Below are positions 37,963-58,938 of a stretch of DNA of 64,000 nt, piece by piece (the stretch's first letter is position 1; each line of letters starts with the position of its first letter). Both the position numbers and the translations under genes were made by a program. A model generated the notes under the pieces. It made no database searches, was not told the DNA's origin, and was given only the letters and a program-made list of their open reading frames with translations. The stretch is from Corticium candelabrum (lineage: Eukaryota; Porifera; Homoscleromorpha; Homosclerophorida; Plakinidae), in contig NC_085090.1 in the NCBI RefSeq assembly GCF_963422355.1, positions 894,001 through 958,000 of the forward strand, written 5' to 3'.

Positions 37963-40489
37963 AATGATTCATTTTACCAACAACGTATCATTATGACTGG
38001 ACTAACTCTAGGATTCATATTAAAAAATACACAAACGTTTGACTTTAAATTTCGCAGTTACTTCTGCATTGTGCTTTGGTTGATTGGAGAGAGAGATAGA
38101 ACAATAGCTTTATAGGCAGCCTATGTTTTTAAGGAGTGAATGTCTCTAATTCAGTAGCGTAATCCATTGTAGTTAAAACAAGAATCCACTTTATAATACC
38201 ATCTATAAAAGGTATCTTTACTTACAGTGAAGAGACCAGGTCGACTACATTTCATTCTGCTGTGCTCTGAGATACTGTCTCAAACTCTTGCTCCTTGACG
38301 TGATGGTTATATCGTCTCATTACTAAATTCAATGTACGTCTTGCAGTTGCAGTAAGCAATCATAAACCCAATTTAAACAACTATAGAATACACTTGAATG
38401 ACTGGAGTTTGATTTGTTATTATTGTTTCAATAGCTCTATTCATTTTATATACGAACATGATATTGACGTCCAACACGCAATTGATGTCTGTGACAAGCT
38501 ATATAAATCCGAAGTCCAGTTTGATCTACTCTTAATCTATATTGTACTCTTAAATTTAATTAATGTAATCTACTAGCATTATTTTTGTATTGTATACAAG
38601 CCTTTGGTTAGACACCATCTTATTTTTGTGTGTGTGTTAATTGTTGTCAGAATGCATGGTAAGATCGAGACTATACCAACTGACTGCTGATAGTACTAAG
38701 AAGTCGACTGAAAGCAATAGTAAGACGTTAATTTAAAGAGACAAGGTACCATGTGTAGAATCGATGGGTTGTACTGTCAGGATGAACAGAAGTATGCTTT
38801 TCTGTATGCTGAGGGCACAGTGAAATCGCAGAAGTCATGAAACTGTGTTTTATTGGTTCAGAAGGAGAAGGGGTAAACGAAACTCCTAGAGGCTTTCAAA
38901 CGAGGATAGTTGAAGTGGATTTTCACAGACGAGAATCAAGCAGATGGCCCATAATATGAAGAGAAACGCACAATTAATTGGTATCAACGTGATGACAGCC
39001 GATGTTCCCCAGTAGTAGGTCGCTTCTCACTGGGACCATGCAGGTCAAAAGAACTTCCACAAAACTCACCGTCTCTTTTTGTCTCCAACTCGTTCTTCAT
39101 CCTGCTGGTGAGTTTAGTGAGAGAAAAAGAGAGACGACTGTGCAGTGACGAGGAGTTATGACAAGAGCTTCATGCAGTACTGGCTTTCGTTTCTTAGAGC
39201 CAGCCTTGACAAATGTTTTCTATACCCATAGTGTTGATAGCTGCCAGGAGATTACTGTCCCGGAAGACGGGAGGTTTTACAGCGTGTGGTTGACGTCTAT
39301 TGTAAGCTGTTCAAGGCAAGATCCACATCATTCAAGCTTGTTTGTTCTCGACTGCAGAATGAGCAGGTCACCTGAAATGAAACAACTAAGAACTGTTCTC
39401 TGTGATGTGAAGCGCCTGTTACATGAGGTATGATCATAAGACTAATTTTTCGAACGTAGGGGCAGCTGTGCCTTGTCAAAAGTCGTGGTAGTTGGGCGAT
39501 CGAGACGGTTAGCTGCTGGACGCAAGAAATTATCCAGTTTGTTATGCTAGCTTGTGATTACACACGATGTGTTCTTCAGTATTTTTGTTTTTCCATTTCG
39601 TCACCTTCCTCGCTCTACATGTGCAAGAGCATTGTCATTTGCACGTTCCTCGGCTGCTAAAGACAGAAACTGCGTTTCTATAGTGTTTGTTTATACTTTC
39701 AGAGTTAATTTAGCCTGTAAGGAAAGTCAGAGGTCCAATTCCTGATGAGGTTATAGCACTTTAGATCATGATGGCTGGTTCACCTTGCTTCTTGTGCCTA
39801 AAGTGACGACTGGTATCCATTCTTCCAGTGATCTTTCTTGACACGAAAACATTACTTTCTACATTATTGGAACCAATCAGCCTACGCCTAACAACTTCAC
39901 TAGGTTGAGAAGAAGATACTGGGGGAGGTCTGGTCTGCATGCTTTCCTCAGTCTGTTAATTAATTTCAATAATGCAGTTGCTACTGACAATGATAGATTT
40001 GGAATCAAAAGCAACTAAATGTAACCCAAACAGAGTACGTTGTACTCAGCTTTTGATGCCTCCTTTCTAGTTGAATCTGATCTGCAAGCTGCTCTGAAAG
40101 CTTCTCGTTTCCTTTGTAGTAAGGCAGCCTTTTTTCACAAAGTAGAGTTCAATGGTATTTTCTATTTGTGCTCTCCTTTTTGCTGATGTCATAGCTAGCA
40201 TACTAGCAATGCTTGCAGGTAGAGGAGAGAAGAAGACAGACAACGTGTTTCTAGACAGCAATAAATCCAGCAATGAATCATTTATCTTAGCTTGAGATAT
40301 TCAAACAGATTTTACCTCCAGAGAACTTCGCAACGATTCTAAAAACTACACGCACACCCGGATTCGAACCGATTTCGTTCTGAGAGTAAACATGCGCAGT
40401 AGATGCATTCTTTCGTTGCGAGGCAACAAACGCCGCCATTTTGCTGGTAACGGTGTGCAGTACAGCGTTGGCGAGGTGGACATTGACGG
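37963..40489. other. Unassigned intergenic sequence
   Basis: Several short ORFs (for example 39158-39433, 91 codons) with no family motif that I recognise. No repeat ends were detected. Confidence 0.4.
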
Positions 40490-40850
40490 TAGAAATCGAC
40501 ACACTCCCCGTGTAGCGCTCGGTGCAGGGAACGTGTAAGTTGGATTCGGTGCAAATGCAATCAGAATTTAGAGAGAAACGCTAGCGGTACAAGAGCGGCT
40601 GCAATCAACATAAGGCCTTTCCACACTTGCAACTGGATCGCGATCCGTCCGATCCACATCTAGCCTCTGTTGTAGACGTTTTCCAGTACGTGCTACTGCA
40701 CGTGACAGGTATATGGGGTCAAAGTAGGAGGAGAGATCATCTGGTGTGGGCGAGTATTCGAATAAACTGGAAGGTGTAGCGTTCGCGTCATCGAAAAATT
40801 TTATGCGGAAGTTGGTCCCTCGAGAGGGGACCATGCACTGCAATGACAAA
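40490..40850. repeat. Interspersed repeat, copy 1 (second copy at 56150-56440)
   Basis: Shares, in the same orientation, the blocks GTTGGATTCGGTGCAAATGCAAT, CTGGTGTGGGCG, ATTCGAATAAAC(T/A)GGAA, GTGTAGCGTT(C/T)GCGTCATCGA and CCCTCGAGAGGGGACC with 56150-56440. Copy 1 carries an extra piece around 40610-40700 with the gcgatccg motif also seen near 10400. Class unknown. Confidence 0.8.
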
Positions 40851-41010
40851 TTTGAGTAGTCATGGAAATGCTCCGTTGCAAGCGCAGAGGTTTGGTATAG
40901 AAATCAGGTTTGTATACGTAGCATAAAAGGTTGATGCCGATACCCGCTCTTACAGAAGAACTGAACACAAACTCAACCTTACGTACCAACGCTATAAAAC
41001 AAATTGAAGA

Positions 41011-41013
<3 letters not shown>

Positions 41014-41064
<51 letters not shown>
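41014..41064. repeat. (TA)n microsatellite
   Basis: About 50 bp of TA dinucleotides at the end of a repeat unit, directly before a cccggcttcgcccggg block. Confidence 0.97.
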
Positions 41065-41066
<2 letters not shown>

Positions 41067-41067
41067 A

Positions 41068-41232
41068 GCTCCAATGCCCGGCTTCGCCCGGGGGACAACA
41101 CATGCCAGGTGCTTCTCCTTTCCACTTCATAGCGCCGCAGTTGACACACACGTTTGTCATAGAGCCAATACAACACAGAAGTGGAGGAGAGACAGGTCGC
41201 CTCTATTTATAGGTAGAGATTATAGCATTAAT

Positions 41233-41265
<33 letters not shown>

Positions 41266-41296
41266 TCGGGTCGCCTTTATAGGTAGAGATTATAGC
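41068..41296 (+). repeat. Repeat with cccggcttcgcccggg start and GACA/ttataggtagag tail
   Basis: The start block is GC-rich and palindromic. The 3' part contains (GACA)n at 41236-41263 and two copies of tttataggtagagattatag (41205 and 41275). It resembles the tail of a non-LTR or Penelope-like repeat; subtype unresolved. Confidence 0.5.
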
Positions 41297-41499
41297 AGAA
41301 AGTATCTAAAAATGCGTTTGATGGTTGGAGAGGCAGAGGGGGTGAAGCCAGGTCACGTACAGTTTGTATAGAGAACCGTTTACTGTCACTAATTAGCCGT
41401 GGTGTAAGTGCTTTTACTGTACCGTTTAGTAGCAGCCAGACAGAATTCTCATTCATAGTTATATCCCATTCAATTGCCGTTTCCAAAATCCCGTTGATT

Positions 41500-42010
41500 G
41501 GATTAGCGATTGGTTGAAACCATTTCGACTTGGACGTTGCTGCCGTTGCGAGGAACAGGTGTATCGAACTTGGCATCTATTCGACACGTGTCCAGTTTCA
41601 AAAAATCCCGTTGATCGGATTCTAGTGATCCCGTTGAAGCCATTTCGACAGTCCCGTTGCGAAGAACAGGTGTATCGAACCTGGCATCTCTAATTTCGAC
41701 GTGAATCCCGTAACGTGAAAGTCACGTGCAAAACTTACCCGGATAATCCGTTCCCCGTATATAACGAATGCCGACTCTCGCCATTTCGACAGTCCCGCTG
41801 AACGTCGTCTCTTCGAAGACGTTGCTGGCGTTTCGGGGAACAGGTGCATTAAACACGGCAGCTCTTCGACGGTCGTATCTAACGAAGTCACAACGCGTAC
41901 CGACTCTCGTCATTTCGACAGTCCCGCTGAACGTCGTCTCTTCGAAGACGCTGCTGGCGTTTCGGGGAACAGGTGCATCAAACACAGCAGCTCTTCGACG
42001 GTCGTAGACT
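41500..42010 (-). repeat. Tandem ~125-bp coding-like repeats
   Basis: Two near-identical units (41769-41893 and 41894-42006) and two more diverged ones (about 41505-41580 and 41620-41700). Read on the minus strand, each unit gives a variant of YDRRRAAVFDAPVPRN followed by VFEETTFSGTVEM. The frame stays open through the two best units and continues into the 42036-42392 segment. This suggests duplicated protein-coding sequence, possibly a captured gene fragment. Function is not recognised. Confidence 0.6.
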
Positions 42011-42035
42011 GGCAAATGACTGTGGGCGTATTTTT

Positions 42036-42392
42036 TCAAGACCCGGATATCAGCAAAAATATCTTCCGTTTGCCAGCGTCGCCCGCAATAAACGACACGC
42101 TTAGCGCGTACCGTCCGACGTCGGGAACGGGCAGTCTAAATTCGGTGGAGATACGATGCGCCGTTCCGGAGATATTCGCGCGCGAGCGGAAGCGAGAGCG
42201 ATCGGCGGGAAATGGCGTCGTCGTGGGAGAAGTCAGGAAGACGACCACGGTCTCACTTTCGAGATTAATGAATTCGGCGTGCGCGAGCCAAATTCGGCCG
42301 AGATCGGACTCGCCGTCTTTGAGAAACGCTCGTACGGACGGACAGACAGACAGACAGACAGACACCTCTCCTTTATATATATAGATATTCAT
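42036..42392 (-). CDS. Unrecognised beta-rich ORF segment, probably a captured gene fragment
   Basis: 118-codon open frame, GC-rich compared with its surroundings. It contains WLAHAEFINLESETVVVFL and LPVPDVGRYALSVSFIAG, the pattern of an immunoglobulin-like beta sandwich. It leads, with a frame change, into the YDRRRAAVF repeats to its left. The right edge is a (GACA)n tract and ctttatatatatag, the same tail seen at 41236-41296, so the whole block may sit inside a retroelement. I cannot name the source gene. Confidence 0.35.
   Translation of the reverse strand: MNIYIYKGEVSVCLSVCPSVRAFLKDGESDLGRIWLAHAEFINLESETVVVFLTSPTTTPFPADRSRFRSRANISGTAHRISTEFRLPVPDVGRYALSVSFIAGDAGKRKIFLLISGS
42336..42392 (+). 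repeat. (GACA)n tail with tttatatatatag end
   Basis: cggacggacagacagaca... followed by cctctcctttatatatatagat, matching the tail at 41236-41296. Confidence 0.6.
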
Positions 42393-43206
42393 TACTTAAT
42401 GATACTAAAGGTATCAGTTTACTTGTATGCTTAGATGTATCATAATACTGAGCCACCTCATTCAATGTCTTCCTAATTTTTATGCTGTAACATTTTCTGA
42501 AGAACTGTCTCCTTCTAATCAAAACACTTGATGGTTTTGGTCAAATTCCACATACTTTAGTAAGTTTTCTACTTTCGCATCTATTGCTAGAATTAGACGT
42601 TCAATAATTATTGTTCATCAACACTAACAATCTATATAGTCAACTGAGGTTGCTGCAATTGTACTGGTCCCTACATGCATGTTCTTAGTGAATTTTTTTC
42701 AACAGAATGCTACATTTACTACTAAATGATTAACGATTTCTCACATAAACAACGTGTCGTCACGAATGAACTAACCCTACTGGGTTGGGATTGATACTCT
42801 CCACAAGAGTTTGACTTTAGAATATCACAGTTTGTTGCTTCTACATTGCAGTCTGATTGATTGGAGAGCAAGCTCAGCATTTAGCTTCTAGTCAACCAAT
42901 GTTTTTAGAGGACACGTTCGATTTGCAGTTGCGGAAGTTTTAGCTAGAATTGTCGGAACTGCTGGAACTTGAGTTCTATTCATCGCATTGTCGCAAATAA
43001 AAGCCGTGACTATTTTGGTATAATTCGAATTATATTTCCAATTGCAATTTGCTGTTCCCTGTACTGTCTCAAAGACTTGCACCTTTACTAGATAAAGTGA
43101 TAGTCACTTTACTAAATTCAATGTACCTCTTATAGTTGCAGTAAACAATTCTAAAACCTATTGTAACAATTTCGTTTAATATTTGTTGTAATTGGTTTGA
43201 TACCTC

Positions 43207-43322
43207 TTACAATGGGTGCTTTCACACTGACCTTAGGTTAACCTAGGCTAAGCTAGCTGAGTAAACACTACCAAATGGAACATGTAATTACTGGGTAATT
43301 GACCTAGGTTAGCTAGTTGAAT
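43207..43322. repeat. Partial copy of the 45496-46708 element (left end)
   Basis: GGGTGCTTTCACACTGACCTTA and the next 100 bp, including AACACTACCAAATGGAACATG and TTACTGGGTAATTGACCTA, match the left end at 45496-45595. No right end was found nearby. Confidence 0.75.
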
Positions 43323-43428
43323 CAATAAACAGAAACCATGTGGGTAAGTCAACAGTCTAGCTAGACAAAAGGATGAACAGTACTTCATATATCTAAATAG
43401 TATGTCACTACGAAGCTGTCGACATCAG

Positions 43429-44769
43429 TCAATAGATGTAAGGGATCATTTTGTAAGGCACAGCTTCAGTGTACTTCTTCCAGTACGACTTGTACTTGTT
43501 TAGACAGCGACGATCATCACGATTTGTCCTGTCGACCAGGAGCATGGTGAGATATATAACGTAGAAGTATGGCAACCCGCTCTCAAACAGACAGGGCAGT
43601 GTCCAAATAAGCGATGTCAAAATCTCGGGAATGTAATGAAAATGTTTGCTTATACCCCACCATCCAGACACGAGAAGGATCTGTGAATGCTCGACTTTGT
43701 TTTCGTCTGTGTACTTTGCTCGGATCATCTTGGGTGGTTCTCCCCAAATCAAACACCTTCCATCACTCTTTCTCACTTCCTGTTTCTGCCAGTCGGCCTG
43801 ATAATTCAATCCAATACACAGCAGACCAGAAGCTATCAATGCAGCTGCGACGAGAGTAGGTAAAGAATTTGGGTTTCTCACAAGGTACATAGCTGGACTC
43901 GGATAGATGCTGGGTACATAAAACATGCATCCCCAGCAGATATAGTAACCAGCACGATCATGCATCATATCCAATGTCCTCATATATCCCGACTACCAGT
44001 GAAAAAACTTTGTAAGATAGGCAAACTGTAGGAATGCAGCCGTCGCCATGGAGTTAGAAATGTATCCATAAATTTCCCATTGTTTAGCCATACAGGAGAT
44101 CACGATCAATGGCCATATCATCATACCAAACCTACAGTTGGTGACTTGCTTGAGCTCGAATCCCATTACCCTGGGATGAACCTCACGACCCCAGTAGAAC
44201 TTTAAAAGAAGACTCATCTGTTCATTAGCCGATTCAGTTCTTGTTCCTGTGAGTGTGTTGCTAGTCTTTCTTACAGCCAGCCACAGACACAACACAATAC
44301 TAGCAATCTCGGCAACCCACAGTATCTCCAGTAGATTGTCATAGAGGATTGTTGCAGGAAACAGGCCGAAAACGATGGAAAGTAAGACGTAGCCCGCCGT
44401 TGTTAGAAAGAAGGAAGCTAGGCCGTTCGTTTTGTAGACAGGAGTGCGGCCTGTAGCCGCAACTCCTTCCTCCTCGCACCCGGGAACGCACCGCAAAACG
44501 ATTAGCTGTGAGGCGACAAAGGCGACGAAGATGGTCCATGCGGTTGGTGATCCCAATCCTTGAGCAATACCAACAGCAGTGGAGAATTCGACGAGTGAAG
44601 AGCCGGAGTCGTTACTTGAACGTGAGAAGTCATGGAATACAGCAGCCAGAGAGCCTCTCAGACAGCCTGCACAGATGGTGAGAGCAAAAACGGGAATGAA
44701 GGTCATCATGAAGATGGGACCGAGGATGAGCCTAAATCGGCCCTGTTTGGTGTCGTTGTCCGTGCCCAT
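43429..44769 (-). pseudogene. DHCR7: Sterol Δ7-reductase (DHCR7 type) with one in-frame UAG
   Basis: The family is an ER polytopic membrane enzyme that reduces the Δ7 double bond in the last step of cholesterol-type sterol synthesis (ERG4/ERG24 family). The frame runs 447 codons without an intron, from the ATG at 44769 to the TAA at 43429. It has many hydrophobic segments, the family signature LLVSGWWGISKHFHYIPE, then LPYFYVIYLTMLLVDR, and a C-terminus KYTEAVPYKMIPYIY. The single break is codon 259 (43993-43995), a TAG in KFFHW-stop-SGYMRTLDMMHDRAG. Homologues carry a conserved W-x-x-G-Y there, with a glutamate expected, so GAG to TAG is the simplest origin. No frameshift or other stop was seen. 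It is either a very recent pseudogene, a segregating null allele, a sequencing error or a read-through gene. Confidence is high for the family and lower for the status. Confidence 0.85.
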
Positions 44770-45264
44770 TCTTGCTTGCCTACGGATGAGCAGCGGCGCT
44801 ATGCATCAAGCTCTGACACGTACTGATTACTGATTGGTAATTTCTAGATCTATTCTAAGGATTCATAGCGACTGGTGGAATTGAGTTAAATAATTAGACG
44901 TACACCGTAGGGTGCGGCCTACAAAAAGTGCTTGTAATGTTTTTATATCCCCTAGACTTTAATACGCCAACCCACGCATCCGTCTGTCTGGATGGATGGA
45001 TGTTTGTAACGCGCCGATCGACACGACGCCGGTCCCCGATCGTCGCGAAACGCGGCGGCCCGCTCGAGTTCGGCCGTCGGAGACGGACGATAGAGTCGGA
45101 TTTCGCCTACACTGCCTCCGACGGGCAGAAACGAGACTTTGGCGGCCTGAAATGAGATGCGCTGGAGTTTGTTCAATTAATTAACCTTATTCGCGGAAGT
45201 GGCGTACAACGATTACACGATATTTGGGAGCGGAGCTTCTACAGCATGCGCAATCTCGAAAGTA

Positions 45265-45438
45265 AAGCCTGGTTCACAATATGACGCCGACGCTCAGTTG
45301 AGTGTCAAACTTCAAAGAAACAGCCTCGACATAGGCGGCATCCTTTGATGTTGACGCCGACGTCGACGCTGGAATAGAATTCATTTCTATTGTTGACGTC
45401 GACGTCGACGTCGGCGTCAATATTGTGAACCAGGCTTA
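45265..45438. mobile_element. ~173-bp MITE with near-perfect TIRs
   Basis: Starts AAGCCTGGTTCACAATATGACG and ends with the inverse of AAGCCTGGTTCACAATATTGACG, giving TIRs of about 28 bp. The interior is made of gacgccgacgtcgacgt blocks that are self-complementary, so the whole element can fold on itself. Confidence 0.85.
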
Positions 45439-45495
45439 ATACGTACCTTTCGCTGATTTCGCTGTACACAAAGTCCACATTTCCGGGTCTGATTC

Positions 45496-46708
45496 TGGGT
45501 GCTTTCACACTGACCTTAGTTTAACCTAGGTTAATTAAGCTAGCTGAGTAAACACTACCATGTGGAACATGTAATTACTGGGTAATTGACCTACTCTCTG
45601 TTCGTAATGAAGCATCTTTGTTGGTTTAGAAAAACTTAACTAATTGCCTGTGACCTACTAAGTGATTATGACATCAATAGCTTGTTTACTGTGACTCCGG
45701 ATTTACTGCTGCTGACACAGACGTGTTTTACTGTGACTTACAATACCTGCAAAACACTTAGAAAAAATAAAATTTCTAGAAAAAGATGGGATGCAGGAAA
45801 GACATCAATCATGGAGAGCTATAACATCACAAATGAGATAGATGACGACTATGAAGTGACGGAAGTCGATAGTGATGTTACATTGACCAGCCAAGCCCAG
45901 ACGAACACGACCAAGCGTTGCTGAACGCATAAAGCTTTGCACTAGAGTAATTAATAGTAATGAAGTAATTGACATGGCGTCTGCTTACGTGACCACTTAT
46001 CTGTAATCATATCCTAACCATAACGTTCTAATAGACTAGTGGTCTTTGATATGAAAAAATCTTATCCTCCTGGCTGTGTCTTATTTACATGCTATGTTTA
46101 GCGTCTAGAAGAAATCCAGCCTCTTGCGCTTTAGAATGATGCCAAGATCGTCGCTTACCGACGAAGGACACAGGAGTTATAGCGATTTTGTGAATACACA
46201 GTGAACGCGAACAGAGAGTAGGTTAGCACTGAGCAGCGTTCACACAGCACAGAAATGGCCCACTAACCAATCTAGATACTAATTATGTATATCGCTTGTC
46301 ATTGTTGCCCCGTCAATGTCTGGAAGGTTTGGAGGGTTTCGTCCTCTCACTAGAGACATGATCTTTACAAGCAACATCTGGTGGTACATTTTGCACAGCA
46401 ACACTAGGAGAGTAGTAGAAAGGACCTCTCGTTGCCGACGCGCTTTTCTTCGCCTTCTCCTTTTCCACTGAAGACGCGCCCGTGTAGCTTGAAGCGTTTG
46501 TAACACATTCTAGAAAACGCACCATTCTTCGCTATGCCCAGAAGGCGGAGTGACCTAGCTGTAGGCGGAGCAACCGAGTTCTAACCTAGCTTGCAAGTGG
46601 GTTAGCGTTAACCGAAGCCATTAATTAGGACCAATTTGTTAAATGGCGTTTGGAGCTAAATTAATTAGAGTTGAACTAGGTTAGAAACGTCGTGTGAATG
46701 CACCCAAT
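45496..46708. mobile_element. ~1.2-kb TIR element
   Basis: Left end GGGTGCTTTCACACTGACC...AACCTAGGTTAA; right end is the inverse, reading GGGTGCATTCACACGACG...AACCTAGTTC. A partial second copy of the left end is at 43207-43322. It contains two short ORFs I do not recognise (45682-45924 plus, and 46313-46525 minus), and no transposase. No target duplication was identified. Confidence 0.7.
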
Positions 46709-47165
46709 GAAAAAGCACTAGAAGTGCAAACCCTCGGCTGCTACGCAGCTTGAATGTAATTAGTCGCGTCATGACAGAATTCTATGTACAGGTATGTTTA
46801 CTGCAGGGCCATGTATGCAACGCTAAAGGAAGAGCCACCATTCTCCTAAACGCTACTTGTAAACACACCAGTCTAGTTAATAGTTTTTTCAAACATGACA
46901 AAAGGTACTGAAGATAGCTTCAAATTGTTAGCTAAACTCTGCAAAGGCATGCCTAAGACCTCTAGACAAAGCTTTATCATACGTCTTACACATGTAATAT
47001 ATATATATATATATATTAAATAAGCACCATGCAATAAAACTAGCATACAGAGTATCATCGCCCAGTACTTTATCTAAAGACTCTAGGTAGTTTTTTACTT
47101 ATTCCTATTCAAGACCAGTATATTCTTTCTGTACATTAATTAAACGATGACAAGACACACAAACA

Positions 47166-47608
47166 TCAGGCTCTTCTTTGCTTTAGCAATAATAGTATTG
47201 ATGGCAGCATCCTTTCTGAAGCTTTGTATATAGAGACACGGTGTTTAGCAACCGATTCCTTTTTACGCATTCTATGTGCATCAGCTTGGTCAGCTGTTTC
47301 TACAGTTTTCCTTGTAGTTGCCTGTTCTCTTTGACGCCTTTTACGTACATCAGCTTTGTCTGCCGCTTCTGCAGCTTTTCTTGTCAATGTACCATCCCTC
47401 CTAGGCTTCCTACGTCCATCAGCTTGGTCTGCTGTTTTACAGTTTTCCTTCTGGCAATCCATTCTCGTTTACGCTGTCTACATGCATAGAGGTGATCTGC
47501 TCTATCACCAGCAGGTGCAAATAACTGTAACTCACTCTCTAACTCGAACCCTGACTCTAACCCGTTGTTTCCGGGAGGCGTAAAGCGGCTACTGCCATGC
47601 TCACTCAT
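47166..47608 (-). pseudogene. STPR-like charged-repeat ORF with one frameshift
   Basis: Begins MSEHGSSRFTPPGNNGLESG at 47608 and continues into repeats of about 23-24 residues: RKTVETADQADAHRMRKKE, RKAAEAADKADVRKRRQRE and KTADQADGRRKPRRD. They resemble the STPR DNA-binding repeat. Such repeats are common at the N-terminus of Helitron-type and related transposon proteins and occur in a few host genes. The frame shifts once near 47440 at a run of A's. No helicase or nuclease domain follows, so it is a fragment or small pseudogene. Confidence 0.5.
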
Positions 47609-48410
47609 GATGGACTGTGAAATAATAAAGCTTGCCGCTGATTATTGCTTCCAGAAAACGAAACGTAAAAGGTCGTAGTTGATTATAAACAACGCGTGAT
47701 AGCTACAAACACAGTAACCGACAGATGTTACAAAGGCACCGTCAAGCAAAGACGATCGAACGAAGCCTATCAACTTCGTTCACCAATCTTTGTTCCCACA
47801 ACACTGATTTTAGCCGCGACAACACATCACCGATAATGTACTTTACACGCAAGAACAGCGGCGTAGCCAGAGCAAAAATTTTAACATTTAATTGTTCAAA
47901 ATTAATATTAATTTGTTCAAAATTAACTGTATATGTATATACGTAAACATTTACAAACTAACAACGTATCATTTCGGTACTGTATAATTATGTACATAAA
48001 TCACTCTATTTGACTATAAAAATTGATGAGCGACCACCCCCCTAACTGAACCCACAAAGAACTCCCTGTAGCTGCACCACTGGCAGCAACCGACTACAAC
48101 ACTGCAGAGGAATCCTACGAAACAAGGAAAATGTTACAGTTTACTTAGAGACACTTCAGCTACATGTACTGGGCCGTAAATCTTACTACTAATCAGAGAG
48201 TGCTACCACACTCTCTAGGTAGGGATGCGACGATTTTAAAATGGCCGCCCTTACAAAGTATACAACACGTGCTATCCAGATTTCTTATAACTCAGTAAAA
48301 TATCTCAGAGCTACCTGACCCTCGACTGTAAACGGTCCGAATGGTAGTCTGACTACTAACGCGGACACTAGACGCCTGAGAAGCCGTATATCGGCAAGTA
48401 AAAAATTCGA

Positions 48411-48416
48411 TTTATT
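48411..48416 (-). terminator. Candidate polyadenylation signal of the ankyrin-Death gene
   Basis: AATAAA on the minus strand about 80 bp past the stop codon at 48495. Confidence 0.6.
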
Positions 48417-48494
48417 CTTTCACATTCTGACTCGCTTTTGTCAGTCAGGCTAGCGCCTCACTCGAACAGCTATGCATGCAGCTAGACAACAAAG

Positions 48495-57808
<9,314 letters not shown>

Positions 57809-58289
57809 ATCTCAAGTCAAAAATACTCAACTCTACAAAATAAACAAACAATAACACTACACCAAATATAACTTTTATAGAATTTACGTTAGTACATTAT
57901 TAATTTCTCATCAAACGTGGAAATCTGCTACGCAATTTACAACTTTTGTAGCAATAACTGCTACTCAAAATGTAAACATTAATTGACACATACATTACAA
58001 CAGTGATGTTGATAGAAAAGCAGAACATACACATTATGATTAAAAAAACCGCACTGGTGGACAACTGATAAATTTCGTCGGAAAACATGCACCGCAGTAC
58101 ATAGGGAAGAATCAGTAGAAAGTGACCTAGGCTTACTCGTTACTATGCCCTAGCGATATATTTCGATATACATATATTATTTTATTATATATCTTTAACA
58201 CCCACATCTAGTCATCCACTCCCTAACTTTATACTTAGTAATACAGCGTCGTGTCATCTAAAGAAGAAGAAACATCTCAAAACGCAAGA

Positions 58290-58510
58290 TCATGCTCTAA
58301 TGCAATTCCCTTTAAGAAACTTAACTTTACAGTACCCCAAAGCTTAGCCGCTAACTGTTCAGAAAGATTTCGGAAAGCTTGATTCAAAGTAGTCCCAATA
58401 AATGCCGTTAATTTCAACGCAATAGTTTTAAGAGTCTTAAGACGGGCCGGAGTCCAATACCCTAAACTTTCTATAGAGATGGGGGAAAATGTACTCCACA
58501 TCAGTCACAT
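58290..58510 (-). mobile_element. Reverse-transcriptase C-terminal relic (non-LTR element)
   Basis: An open stretch reads FSPISIESLGYWTPARLKTL followed by NQAFRNLSEQLAAKLW. This pattern (F.P...ESLG.W......LK.L..I, then L...L...LW) is the recurrent C-terminal tail of non-LTR reverse transcriptase ORFs in invertebrates. No upstream catalytic domain is present. Confidence 0.5.
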
Positions 58511-58639
58511 TGCACTCGTGTCTCGTCTTTTTCCATTTCTCCAGCATTTTCAGCTGCAAGGATTCAATAGTAGCAGCGCAGACAAAACGTGGTTGCATGA
58601 ATTGCGGACAGTGATGTCAAAAAAGCTGGGATCAGGGTT

Positions 58640-58730
58640 CGAAAAATTCGGTCGCTAAGTCGCCATATGGCGACCACTTCTAGGTTGTTGGCGACAAAAC
58701 GAACGGTGTGGTCGCCAATTTGGCGACTAG
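58640..58730. repeat. Clustered TGGCGAC inverted repeats
   Basis: gtcgccatatggcgac and gtcgccaatttggcgac are two palindromes 45 bp apart, with a further ttggcgac between them. They could form hairpins. They lie upstream of OTU copy 1. Confidence 0.6.
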
Positions 58731-58938
58731 AAATATTTGGTAGTTTTTCAGTCATTCGCGTGCCAGCGGCTCTTGATGCGAAACCGTTTACTCAGCAGCT
58801 GCTTTTCGTTGCAATTAAGATATGTTGCCACCTTCTACGTCTACCATTTAGTGGCACTATGCGACGTACGCGACATATGCCGTCCACTTAGCACCTTCCT
58901 GCATATCGCGTCACAACGTATCACCTACTAGAAATCTA

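Noticed and set aside
40355..40385. tRNA-like B box (GGTTCGAATCC) on the minus strand followed by TTTTT, as a tRNA gene or SINE
   Set aside because: The T-stem has only four fair pairs, no A box or acceptor stem can be built upstream, and the sequence lies next to an interspersed repeat. One motif match is not enough.
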